Below, in pieces: positions 33,296 to 41,765 of a DNA stretch of 64,000 bases. Under the pieces are notes generated by a model, which saw only the letters and a program-made list of their open reading frames with translations, did not search any database and was not told the origin of the DNA. This stretch comes from Sphingopyxis sp. MSC1_008 (GTDB lineage Bacteria > Pseudomonadota > Alphaproteobacteria > Sphingomonadales > Sphingomonadaceae), in NCBI RefSeq assembly GCF_023197165.1, contig NZ_JALPRD010000002.1, positions 477,847-541,846 on the forward strand, written 5' to 3'. Position 1 is the stretch's first letter. The number at the start of each line of letters is the position of its first letter. The position numbers and the translations under genes are program-made.

Positions 33296-33463
33296 ATGTG
33301 CAATCCCAAAGCTCTTGCGGCAGAACTTCGCCTTCGCGCGCTCGACGCCGAGCCGCAGGAACGGGCCGACCTGCTGTTTCTCGCGGCGGAATATGAACGA
33401 ATGGCCGACATGCCCGCATTCGGCGGTCGGCCGGACTGGTTCGGGGTCCCTCTCCCCAAGTGA
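33296..33463 (+). CDS. Small hypothetical protein within the pilus cluster
   Basis: 55 residues, soluble, mostly helical: CNPKALAAELRLRALDAEPQ, then ERADLLFLAAEYERMAD and a Pro-rich end. AAGG eight bases before favours the ATG at 33296 over 33290. It is cytoplasmic by composition, unlike its secreted neighbours, and lies between major pilin and chaperone. Similar short 'ERADLLFLAAEYERMA' proteins are remembered from sphingomonads; no function known. Confidence 0.6.
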   Translation: MCNPKALAAELRLRALDAEPQERADLLFLAAEYERMADMPAFGGRPDWFGVPLPK

Positions 33464-33591
33464 AGGCGGCCGGCGAATTGCCGGTCGTCTTTATGGATAA
33501 CGTCATGATTACCGGATTTCTTTCTTGGCGGATCACCGCCTTCGGTCCATCGTCGCGTCCGCGGGCGGGGCAACGGGCGAGGAGTAGGTCA

Positions 33592-34347
33592 TTGCAGTTG
33601 CTCAGGAGTTTTGGCGGCGCGGTTGTCGCCGTGGCGATCGCTGCCGCCGTGTCGGTGGCCGCCTATGCGATGGTCGTCCAGCCGGTGGTGATCGACCTCA
33701 CGACCTCGGGTCGCACGATGAGCCAAGTGATCACGGTCGAAAACACCTTCGACAAGCCGCTGCCAGTGGAAATGCGCATCGAGGGGCTCGAACTCACTCC
33801 CGACGGCGTCAATGCGACCGGCAAGGATCCCGGCGAGCTGTCGGTCTTTCCGCCGCAGACGCTGATCCAGCCCGGCCAGCGCCAGAGCTTTCGCGTGCAA
33901 TATGTCGGCGATCCCGCGCTCGCGCGCAGCAAGCATTATTTCGTCACCGCGGCGCAATTGCCGGTGCAGACGAACGACACGCAATCGAACGTCCAGCTGC
34001 TCTATAATTTCCAGGTTCTCGTCAGCGTGTCGCCCGACGGCACGAAACCGACTTTGTCAATCGCCTCGGCCGAAATCGGCAAGGATGCCGAGGGCAATCC
34101 GGCGCCCGTGATCGTGGTCGCCAATGCCTCGGCGGCGCACGGCTATCTGTCGCGCGGCCGCGTTCGGGTCCTTCAGTTCGCCCCCGACGGCAAGGAAATC
34201 TTCCGCAAGGAAATCTCGGGGCCCGAGCTGCAGCAGACGCTCGGCTATGGCCTGATCGGTGGCGGCCAGACACGCCGGATGACCTTGCCCATGCGCCTTC
34301 CGCAGCCCGGCGGGCGGATCGAGGCGCAGTTCACGCCCGACAATTGA
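33592..34347 (+). CDS. Periplasmic pilus chaperone (PapD/CsuC-like)
   Basis: 251 residues. Signal helix VVAVAIAAAVSVAAYA, then an N-terminal Ig-like domain (VVQPVVIDLTTSGRTMSQVI; the edge strand with FPPQTLIQPGQRQSFRVQYV) and a C-terminal domain (LSIASAEIGKDAEGNPAPVI; GLIGGGQTRRMTLP). The Arg/Lys pair that anchors subunit C-termini appears conserved (SFRVQY, SKHYFVTA). The TTG at 33592 is proposed as start because GAGGAG lies about 11 bases upstream and the signal peptide then has normal length; a longer frame from 33460 is unlikely. The stop overlaps the alternative usher TTG start. Confidence 0.82.
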   Translation: MQLLRSFGGAVVAVAIAAAVSVAAYAMVVQPVVIDLTTSGRTMSQVITVENTFDKPLPVEMRIEGLELTPDGVNATGKDPGELSVFPPQTLIQPGQRQSFRVQYVGDPALARSKHYFVTAAQLPVQTNDTQSNVQLLYNFQVLVSVSPDGTKPTLSIASAEIGKDAEGNPAPVIVVANASAAHGYLSRGRVRVLQFAPDGKEIFRKEISGPELQQTLGYGLIGGGQTRRMTLPMRLPQPGGRIEAQFTPDN

Positions 34348-34364
34348 AGGCTTCGGCGGTTCGC

Positions 34365-36842
34365 ATGAACCCTCTTTTTATTGCAGGATTTTTGCTCGCC
34401 GCCTCGGCGATCCCGGTTGCTGGCCATGCGCAGGCCCCGGCGGGCGCCGGCACGCGCGTGGTCATCGATCCGGGCGCCGACGGCGCGGCGATCAACCCGA
34501 CCGGGCGCACGGTGGTGCTGACCGCGCCGCTGCTCGACGGGCAGGCCTATCTGGGCGACACGACGTTGACGCTCGAACCGGGCGGGCAGGCGAGCTTTTC
34601 GGCCGAGCGCCTGCTCGCGCTGCTCGCGCCGCGGCTGGCGCCTGCGCTCATCGAACGCTTGCGCGCGCGCCTCGCCGAGCGCGGTACGATCGGGCGCGCC
34701 GACCTTGAGGGCGTCGGCGTGGGCATCCGCTACGATCCGCTGACGCTGCAACTGGTCATGGATATCGCGCCCGCGAGCCGCGCCACCCGTTCGGTCACGC
34801 TTGGCGACGATGCGGCGCGCGGCACAGTCAATTATATCGCACCCGCCGATTTCAGCGCCTATCTCAACATCCGCGGATCGATGGACTGGGTACAGCAGGG
34901 CACCGACAAGGGGCTCGCGGCGCCGATCACTTTTCTCGACGGTGCGGTGCGCGCGGGCGGGGTGGTGCTTGAAAGCGAAGCGAACTGGCAGGCTGGCGCG
35001 CGCGGCGCCGATTTCCAGCGCCGCGGCACGCGCTTCATTTACGACGACCGGAACAATCTCGTCCGCTGGGCGGGTGGCGATCTGCAGACGCTGGCTCGTG
35101 GGTTCCAAGCGGCGCCCGAGATCAGCGGCCTCTCGATCTCGCGCTTCTATTCTTTGCTCGACCCGCAGCGGATCATCCGCCCGCGCGGCAACCGCAGCTT
35201 CCGGATCGAGCGGCGCTCGGTCGTCGAGGTGCGCGTCAACGGCCAGCTGGTGCGGCGGCTCGAACTCGACCCCGGCACCTTCAACCTCAAGGATTTCCCT
35301 TTCACACAGGGCTCGAACGACGTCCGGTTGACGATTACCGACGATGCTGGTCGCACCGAATCCTTCAACTTCGACATTTTCCTCGACCAGTCGCAACTCG
35401 CCGAGGGGCTCAGCGAGTTCGGCCTTTATGCGGGCGTGCTCGCGCCGCTCGGCCGGCGCGGCCCGGTTTACAGCGACGAAATGGCGTTCAGCGGCTTCTA
35501 CCGTCGCGGGATCAGCGACCAGTTGACCGTCGGCGCCAATGCGCAGGCCGATCCCAATGGCTGGATGGGCGGGGTCGAGACGGTGATCGCGACGCCGATC
35601 GGCTCGTTCGGCGGCTTCGCCTCGGCCTCGCACGTCAAGGATGTCGGGTCGGGCTGGGCGTCGATCCTGACCTTTCAGCGCACGATCACGCGCCGCAGCG
35701 GCGGCGCCGATGCGCTGTCGCTGTCGTTCGAGACGCGCAGTCGCAACTTCGCGCCGATCGGCGTTGGCTTGCCGTCGAACCCGTACCGCTATGTCGCGGG
35801 CGCCAGCTATAATGGCGCGATCAACGATGCGCTCTATGCCGGGCTCGACGCGCGCTATTCGCGCGGGCGCGCCGACGAGCCGAATGTCGCGAGCCTGCGC
35901 GCGACGGGCGGCTGGCGCATCTCGCCGCGGCTCAACCTGACCGGCGACGTCAGCTACGAACGCGCCGGCAGGCAGGACCGCGTCGGCGTCTTCCTCTCGC
36001 TCGTTTTCCGCCTCGATCGCGCGTCGAGCCTCCGCTCGGACTATGACAGCCGCAACAACCGCAAGCGGCTGACCTATCAGACCTATCGTGGCTCGGGTAC
36101 GGGGGCATATAATTTCAGCGCCGATGTCGAGCATAGCGACCTCGGCGTCGCGACGACCGCGAACGGCATCTATTACAGCAATCGCGCCGAACTGGGTTTC
36201 AGTCATTTCGGCACCTTCGACCGCGACCTCGGTGGATCGACGGGGCAGCGCAGCTCTTTACGCTTCGGCACCTCGCTCGCGGTCGCCGACGGCAGCTTCT
36301 CGATCGGCCGCCCCATCCAGGACAGCTTCGCGGTCGTCCGCGCGCACCCCTCGCTGAAGGGCACCGACCTTTTCATCGACGCCAACGGCCGCTTTTCGAC
36401 TGCGAACAGCGGCGCGATGGGCACTGCGCTGCAACCGAATCTCAGCAGCTACAGCGAGCGCAACCTGCTGGTGACCGCGCCCGATGCGCCGATCGGCACC
36501 GACTTTGGCGAGGGATCGTTCCGTCTGCTGCCAGCCTATCGCAGCGGATACCGACTGACAGTAGGATCCGATTACATGGTCAGTGTCGTCGGACGCTTGC
36601 TGGGCACAACTGGCGAGCCGATCACTCTGGTCGCGGGAGCCGCGGTGGAGGAAGCGCATCCCGAACGCGAGCCCGTGCCCCTGTTCACCAATGCGGCGGG
36701 TCGGTTTGGCGCCACAGGACTCGCGCCAGGGCGCTGGCGGATCATGTTGAACGATCTCGACCGGACACGGTTTGATCTTGTCATTCCCGAAGGCGCCGAT
36801 CGCACGATAGCAGCGGGCGACCTTGTTCCGAACATGCCATAG
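34365..36842 (+). CDS. Outer-membrane pilus usher
   Basis: 825 residues. The signal peptide ends near VAGHAQ. An N-terminal domain, a 24-strand usher barrel with a plug near the middle, and C-terminal domains follow: FRIERRSVVEVRVNGQLVRR and GTFNLKDFPFTQGSNDVRLT are classic usher segments, and FGATGLAPGRWRIMLND closes the last C-terminal domain. It translocates and assembles the subunits encoded upstream. The ATG at 34365 starts the signal peptide; a TTG at 34344 overlapping the chaperone stop is the alternative. Last gene of the pilus cluster. Confidence 0.9.
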   Translation: MNPLFIAGFLLAASAIPVAGHAQAPAGAGTRVVIDPGADGAAINPTGRTVVLTAPLLDGQAYLGDTTLTLEPGGQASFSAERLLALLAPRLAPALIERLRARLAERGTIGRADLEGVGVGIRYDPLTLQLVMDIAPASRATRSVTLGDDAARGTVNYIAPADFSAYLNIRGSMDWVQQGTDKGLAAPITFLDGAVRAGGVVLESEANWQAGARGADFQRRGTRFIYDDRNNLVRWAGGDLQTLARGFQAAPEISGLSISRFYSLLDPQRIIRPRGNRSFRIERRSVVEVRVNGQLVRRLELDPGTFNLKDFPFTQGSNDVRLTITDDAGRTESFNFDIFLDQSQLAEGLSEFGLYAGVLAPLGRRGPVYSDEMAFSGFYRRGISDQLTVGANAQADPNGWMGGVETVIATPIGSFGGFASASHVKDVGSGWASILTFQRTITRRSGGADALSLSFETRSRNFAPIGVGLPSNPYRYVAGASYNGAINDALYAGLDARYSRGRADEPNVASLRATGGWRISPRLNLTGDVSYERAGRQDRVGVFLSLVFRLDRASSLRSDYDSRNNRKRLTYQTYRGSGTGAYNFSADVEHSDLGVATTANGIYYSNRAELGFSHFGTFDRDLGGSTGQRSSLRFGTSLAVADGSFSIGRPIQDSFAVVRAHPSLKGTDLFIDANGRFSTANSGAMGTALQPNLSSYSERNLLVTAPDAPIGTDFGEGSFRLLPAYRSGYRLTVGSDYMVSVVGRLLGTTGEPITLVAGAAVEEAHPEREPVPLFTNAAGRFGATGLAPGRWRIMLNDLDRTRFDLVIPEGADRTIAAGDLVPNMP

Positions 36843-37189
36843 CTATGTCTGCTTTCTTGAGGTCGCTCCCAAGACTTGCCTGACCGCCTTCGTTGAGAGT
36901 TTCGGACGCCGCCAGGCGTCGGAAAGTCTTCGATGCCCGAACCGCGGTAGTCATGGACTGAGCTATGGGGAAAGCTGTTTTGCGCTGATGGTGGGGAAGC
37001 CAGGTGCTGCCGAAAAGCGGACGTGCGTGATAGCGGACCGTCTGAATTTAGATCGCAAAAGCGGACGCCGAAAAGCGGACGGACCGATTTTGATATAGCG
37101 GCGTCTGCTTTTGGGCAGGGCGAGCGCAAGTGTGTCGGCTTCCGGACGCAGGGCTGCGCCGGGTACGGGAATGGATGAGCCGTGCCGGG
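36843..37189. other. Non-coding region between usher gene and IS91-like remnant
   Basis: About 350 bases of A+T-richer DNA with no gene. It contains the dispersed palindromic repeat at 36891-36928 and several short AGCGGAC-type direct repeats around 37015-37085. One end of the insertion sequence must lie here or close by, but its exact boundary could not be fixed. Confidence 0.5.
36891..36928. repeat. Dispersed palindromic repeat, copy 2
   Basis: 38 bases matching 23548-23585 with 5 mismatches. Core stem GACGCC/GGCGTC around GCCA. Confidence 0.65.
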
Positions 37190-38380
37190 TCACGGCGTCT
37201 GTGTTCCGGATGAGAGTGATGGCGGTGGCGGCGCTCGGGGTTGATAGCGACGTTCGAAGACGTCGATGATCACCATGGTGCCGCCGCAGCACGGGCACAG
37301 CGGCCGGGCCTCGGGCTCATCGATCGGATCGGCGGCCGGTGGAGGCGCGGCGCTGAGCAAACGGCGAGCGCGTTCGAGGTGAACCTTGCGCCTGGCGCTG
37401 GCGAGCAGGCCTTAGTGGCGGATGCGGTGGAACCCGCGCGGCAGGGCGTGGAGGAGGAAGCGGCGGATGAACTCGTCGGCGGCGAGCGTCATGACCTGCT
37501 GCCGTCCGGCGCCGGCCTTGCGGTAATCCTTGTAGCGGAAGGTGACCCCGGCCTCGTCGAACCGAAGGAGCCGGCTGCTCGATATGGCGACCCGGTGGGT
37601 GTAGCGTGACAGATAGGCGAGCACGGCCTCGGGACCCGCGAACGGCGGCTTGGCATAAACGACCCAGCGCTTTTTGCGGACCGGTGACAGATGCCGCAGG
37701 AATGCGCGTCGTTCGGCGAGATGCGTGAGGCTGCCAAAGAAAGCGAGCTTGCCGGCGTCGTGCAGCGCGCGCAGCCGGGTGAGGAACAGGCGTCGGAACA
37801 GGGCCCCAAGGACGCGGACCGGGAGCAGGAAGGCGGGGCGCGCCGATATCCAGCGTGTTCCATCGCGCGAGATGCCGCCGCCGGGCACGATCATGTGGAT
37901 GTGCGGATGATGGGTCAGCGCTGAGCCCCAGGTATGGAGGACGGCGGTGATGCCGATCCGGGCGCCGAGGTGCTTCGGGTCGGCGGCGATGGTCAGCATC
38001 GTATCGGCCGCGGCCTTGAACAGCAGATCATAGAGGGGCGCCCTTGTTGTAATAGGCGATCGCGGCGACCTCGGCAGGGAGGGTGAACACGACATGGAAG
38101 TAGCCGACCGGGAGGAGATCGGCCTCGCGGGCCTCGAGCCAGGTGCGTGCAGCAGCGCCCTGGCACCTCGGGCAATGCCGGTTGCGGCAGCTGTTGTAGG
38201 CGATCCGCCAGTGCCCGCAGTCGGTGCAAGCCTCGACGTGTCCGCCGAGGGCGGCGGTGCGGCAATGCTCGATCGCCGACATGATCTGAGCTGGTGCAGG
38301 CTCAGATGCCCGGCATGCGCGGTGCGATACGCGGGGCCAGCAGCACGGAAGATGTCGGCGACCTCGAGTGAGGCGCGCAC
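37190..38380 (-). pseudogene. IS91-family transposase, frameshifted
   Basis: The reconstructed chain starts at a GTG (38378-38380) with RASLEVADIFRAAGPAYRTA. It passes a Cys-rich zinc-binding N-terminus (CTDCGHWRIAYNSCRNRHCP), then YFHVVFTLP, HLGARIGITAVLHTWGSAL, HPHIHMIVPGGGIS and YLSRYTHRVAISSSRLL, and ends with a second zinc motif RPLCPCCGG. Damage: a one-base shift near 38288, another near 38040, and a TAA at 37412-37414 where the family has Tyr; the frame afterwards stays open to a TGA at 37190-37192. The single-base nature of every lesion suggests recent decay. Confidence 0.85.
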
Positions 38381-38383
38381 CGC

Positions 38384-39290
38384 TCAGCCGTCGGGCGCCT
38401 CCTCGCTCGGCGATGCGAGCGCGAGCCTGTCGAGCGGGCTGACGATCGAGCGAACGGTCTTGGTTGCGACCTGCGTATAGAAGGCGGTGGTGTTGAGCTT
38501 GGCATGACCGAGCAGCGCCTGAATGACGCGGATATCGACACCGTCCTCGAGCAGGTGGTGGCGAAGCTGTGGCGCAAGGTGTGCGGTCCGACGCGCTTGT
38601 CGATGTCGGCCGCCTCCGCGGCCTCGACAACGACACGGTAGAGCTGGCGGGTGCTGATCGGGGCCGCGGCGCTCTGTCCGGGAAAGAGCCAGCCGTCGGG
38701 AACGAGGATGCCCTGCTGCCGCCCCGCGCGCCACCAGTCGCGCAGCAGCAGAAGCAGGCCTTCGGGCAGCATGGCGTTGCGGTACCGCCCGCCTTTGCCG
38801 CGCTCGATCCGCAGCAGCATCCGCTTGCTGTCGATATCGGTGACCTTCAGCGCCGATACCTCGGCGACGCGCAGCCCCGCGCCATAGGCGACCGACAGCG
38901 CCGCCTGGTGCTTGAGGGAGCGGGTCGCATCGAGCAGCCGCTTCACCTCGGCCATCGTCAGCACGACCGGGATCTTGCGACCTGCCTGGTGCGGACGAGC
39001 TTGCGCGCGAGGTCGGGGCGGTCGAGCGTGTGCGTGAAGAAGAACCTCAGCGCGCCGACGATGCTGTTCATCGTTGGTGCGGGGACGCCCGCCTGTTGCT
39101 GCTCAATCTGGAACTGCCGGACATCCTCGGCGCTCGCGGTGTGGGGCGAGCGTCCGAGCCAGGTTGCGAACCGCCCGACGTCGCGAAGATAGTTGCGCTG
39201 CGTCTCCTTCGAGAAGCGGCGCATGGTCATGTCGTCGATCAGGCGCTGGCGCAGCGGGCTGATCGGGCCAATCTGGATAAGCTCGTTCAT
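38384..39290 (-). pseudogene. Tyrosine recombinase/integrase of the IS91-like element, frameshifted
   Basis: The N-terminal SAM-like domain (MTMRRFSKETQRNYLRDVGR) is intact from the ATG at 39288-39290. The catalytic part carries Arg in [24 protein letters not shown] with His/Arg, [13 protein letters not shown] with the catalytic Tyr. Single-base frameshifts near 38980 and 38557 split it into three frames, and the first leaves only about 110 residues translatable. Its remnant stop is 3 bases before the transposase GTG. Confidence 0.85.
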
Positions 39291-39502
39291 CGTTCGACTC
39301 CTCAGTTGAAGGAGTCGAAAGGGTCTGCCTGCGGCAGCTCGCGTTCAATCAGGCGCGGCGCTCGCTGGGCCGCTTTACATAGAGGCTAACACCAATCCGC
39401 GAAGCGGTTCGTGCACCGGCCATTTCTTGCGGTAGGTCTGGCTGCTGCCCGCCCAAGACTCGCTGCCTCTTCCAAGTGGAGAGGGGGATGAAAGGCGCAT
39501 TC
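39291..39502. other. Gap between the insertion-element remnant and the RTX gene
   Basis: About 210 bases without a gene. The other end of the IS91-like element is probably here; no clear terminal signature was identified. Confidence 0.4.
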
Positions 39503-41575
39503 CTATCCCAAGAAATATTCGATGGGCCGCGATCCTTCAGCGCTGCGGCTTAAGCGTGTCTCGATCGCGCCCGGCGCGCCGAACGCCGCCATATCCTGCA
39601 CCATCAACGCGATGCGCGGATCCGCGAGCGCGCTTTCGAATGGGGATTGGCCGCCGTTGCGATAGTTTACCAGCACGTCCGAATCGTCCAGATGAGTCAC
39701 CCCCATCACCGTGACGCGCCCACCGTTGAAATCGAGGATTGCATTGCCGTTTAAATAAAAGACCTGGAGTTGGCCGTTCCTTGGATCGCCGGCCTCGGTG
39801 CCGCGCAGGTCGATCACGTCGTTGTCGCCCGGCGACTGGCCGAAATCCCAGACGATGTCGCCCCCCGACAGTCCGTTGAAGAGGAAGCGATCGTCGCCGC
39901 CGCCGCCCCAGAGCTGATCGTTGCCCGCCCCGCCGTCGAGCGTGTCCGCGCCGCCGCCCGTTGCCACGCCCGCGCCTGTCTCGCCATCGCCGTAGAGCCG
40001 GTCGTCGCCGCGGCCCCCTTTCAGCGCGTCCCTGCCGCCCTGTCCGCCCGCCGCGATGCTCCGTGCGTCGCCGTAGATCACGTCGGCGCCGTCGCCGCCG
40101 AACAGCAGGTCGTTGCCGCCGCGGCTGCCGCTGCCGATCGCCAGGAGATCGCCATAGAGCGTGTCGCGCCCCAGCTCGCCATAGAGCTGATCGCTTTGCC
40201 AGCCGCCAACGAGTTGATCGTCGTGCAGCCCGCCGTAGAGCTTGTCCTCGTTCTTCTCGCCGAACAGCCGGTCCTCGCCCGCGCCGCCGAACAGCGTATC
40301 GCCGCCGTTGCCGCCGCTGATCGTGTCGTTGGCGAAGGACCCCGTCAGCGTATCCGCGGCGCCCGTGCCGCCGATCGCACTGGGGGCAGGGGCATCCACA
40401 GCGAAGATCTGCGCCTTGATCGCGCCGTCCATATTGTCGACGATGTCGCTGCCGCTGCCGTCGGTCCAGCTGATCGCGAAGCGATCCGCGCCGAGCCAGG
40501 CGACGCGGGGATGCTCCTGATTGTAGAGCGCGGCGGTGTTGACCTGGAATTCGTCGCCGAGGCGCTGGCCGTCGCCGCCGAACACCGCCGCGCGGATCGA
40601 GGCGCCCCCGTTTAGTTCGCCGGGTTCGGTGGTGGCGTCGCGCCAGGTGACGACGAAGCGACCGTCCGAAAGCGCCTCGACATCGGCGTCGCTCTGGTCG
40701 CCCGCGGCGATCGCGTTGATCGTGAAGGCCTCGCCCAGCGGCACGCCCGCAGGCGAGAAAATTCGCGCCTTCACGTCGGTGCCGTCGGGATCGACCGCCG
40801 GATCGGCATCGGGGGCGTCGTCCTGCCACACCATAACGATATTGCCATCGGAAAGCTGGACGACCGAGGGCCTTGGATCTTCGCTCGGCGCCGCACCGAC
40901 CTCGAAAATCGCGCCCGCGCTGCCGTCCGCCGCGCGGATCTGGCCGTAAAAGGCTGGCAATCCGCCTTCCTGCGCATCGTTTTCGTCGCGTTGGCCGTAC
41001 CAGAGCAGCGCGAACCCGCCATCGGCCAGCGCCGCCAATCCCTTGGGCTTCACGCGCCCGTCCCAGCCGAATACGAAGCTCGAAAGGACCATCCCGTTAG
41101 CGGCGCGGATCTCGCCCTCGCCCTGATCCTCGCCGCTCCAGACCGTCACCGTGCGGCCATCGGCAAAGGCCGCGATCTGGGGGTTTTGGTGGTAGTAATC
41201 ATAGTCGGTCAGCAGTTCGGGGCCGCTCGGTACGCCGTCGGCGCCGATGATCTGCGTGTTCAGCGAGGTGCCGGGAAGATGATTCTCCTCGCCGCTGCTG
41301 TAGACGATCGCAAAGCTTCCGTCCGCACGCGCGGTGACCGCCGGGTTGACCTGCGCGTCGTTAAGGATCGTGTTCACGCGGAACTCGTCGCCGATCGGCC
41401 GGCCCGTTCCGAACGTGCGGGCGTGGATGTCCGAATAGGATTCGGGCACCTCCTCGTCGCTGCGCCAGGTGATGATGAAATCCCCATCCGCGGTGCCCGA
41501 TATATCGGCGTGGTCTTGCGCGCCGTATGTCTGGAGCGTGTTGACGAGAAACTCGGTTCCGATCCTGGCAACCAT
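39503..41575 (-). CDS. RTX (hemolysin-type calcium-binding) secreted protein
   Basis: 690 residues without an N-terminal signal peptide, as expected for type I secretion. Residues 1-390 hold several degenerate beta repeats with DGxFxIxW/V cores (ADGDFIITWRSDEE, ADGSFAIVYSSGEE, SDGRFVVTWRDA). Residues about 395-560 hold nonapeptide RTX repeats (GGNGGDTLFGGAGEDRLFG, GGRGDDRLYGDGE, GGAGNDQLWGGGGDDRFLF) that form a calcium beta roll. The C-terminus ends in a hydrophobic FLG-type tail. No catalytic domain is recognised, so it may be a surface or biofilm protein. Divergent from the secretion genes 190 bases away. Confidence 0.88.
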   Translation of the reverse strand: MVARIGTEFLVNTLQTYGAQDHADISGTADGDFIITWRSDEEVPESYSDIHARTFGTGRPIGDEFRVNTILNDAQVNPAVTARADGSFAIVYSSGEENHLPGTSLNTQIIGADGVPSGPELLTDYDYYHQNPQIAAFADGRTVTVWSGEDQGEGEIRAANGMVLSSFVFGWDGRVKPKGLAALADGGFALLWYGQRDENDAQEGGLPAFYGQIRAADGSAGAIFEVGAAPSEDPRPSVVQLSDGNIVMVWQDDAPDADPAVDPDGTDVKARIFSPAGVPLGEAFTINAIAAGDQSDADVEALSDGRFVVTWRDATTEPGELNGGASIRAAVFGGDGQRLGDEFQVNTAALYNQEHPRVAWLGADRFAISWTDGSGSDIVDNMDGAIKAQIFAVDAPAPSAIGGTGAADTLTGSFANDTISGGNGGDTLFGGAGEDRLFGEKNEDKLYGGLHDDQLVGGWQSDQLYGELGRDTLYGDLLAIGSGSRGGNDLLFGGDGADVIYGDARSIAAGGQGGRDALKGGRGDDRLYGDGETGAGVATGGGADTLDGGAGNDQLWGGGGDDRFLFNGLSGGDIVWDFGQSPGDNDVIDLRGTEAGDPRNGQLQVFYLNGNAILDFNGGRVTVMGVTHLDDSDVLVNYRNGGQSPFESALADPRIALMVQDMAAFGAPGAIETRLSRSAEGSRPIEYFLG

Positions 41576-41765
41576 AAGCGTTCTCCCTCATCCGCGGGTG
41601 GACGGAGACGCTTTATAGCGGGGGAGCGACTGCCACGCACCCCCGCGCCGGGACGCTTGAGCCCGCATGCCTCTTTTGCGCGACGGTCCGCGTTGCACGC
41701 TTGATTGCGCGAACTCATAGTCGGGCAACTACCAAGAGAATAACTGCGGGAGTGCTCCCCACCAA

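Larger units (their letters stand above)
37190..39290 (-). mobile_element. Decayed IS91-family element with tyrosine recombinase
   Basis: Two adjoining broken genes on the minus strand, a phage-type integrase followed 3 bases later by an IS91-type (HUH-like rolling-circle) transposase, form the pairing seen in a subset of IS91 elements. Four single-base frameshifts and one nonsense codon are visible, so the element is inactive. Limits given are those of the genes; oriIS/terIS ends were not identified. Confidence 0.8.

Noticed and set aside
34245..36206. 653-codon minus-strand frame opposite the usher gene
   Set aside because: Antisense shadow of the usher barrel, no domain, extreme Arg/Ala/Glu composition.
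37015..37090. AGCGGAC short repeats as a CRISPR-like array
   Set aside because: Units are short, irregular in sequence and spacing, and no cas gene is present.
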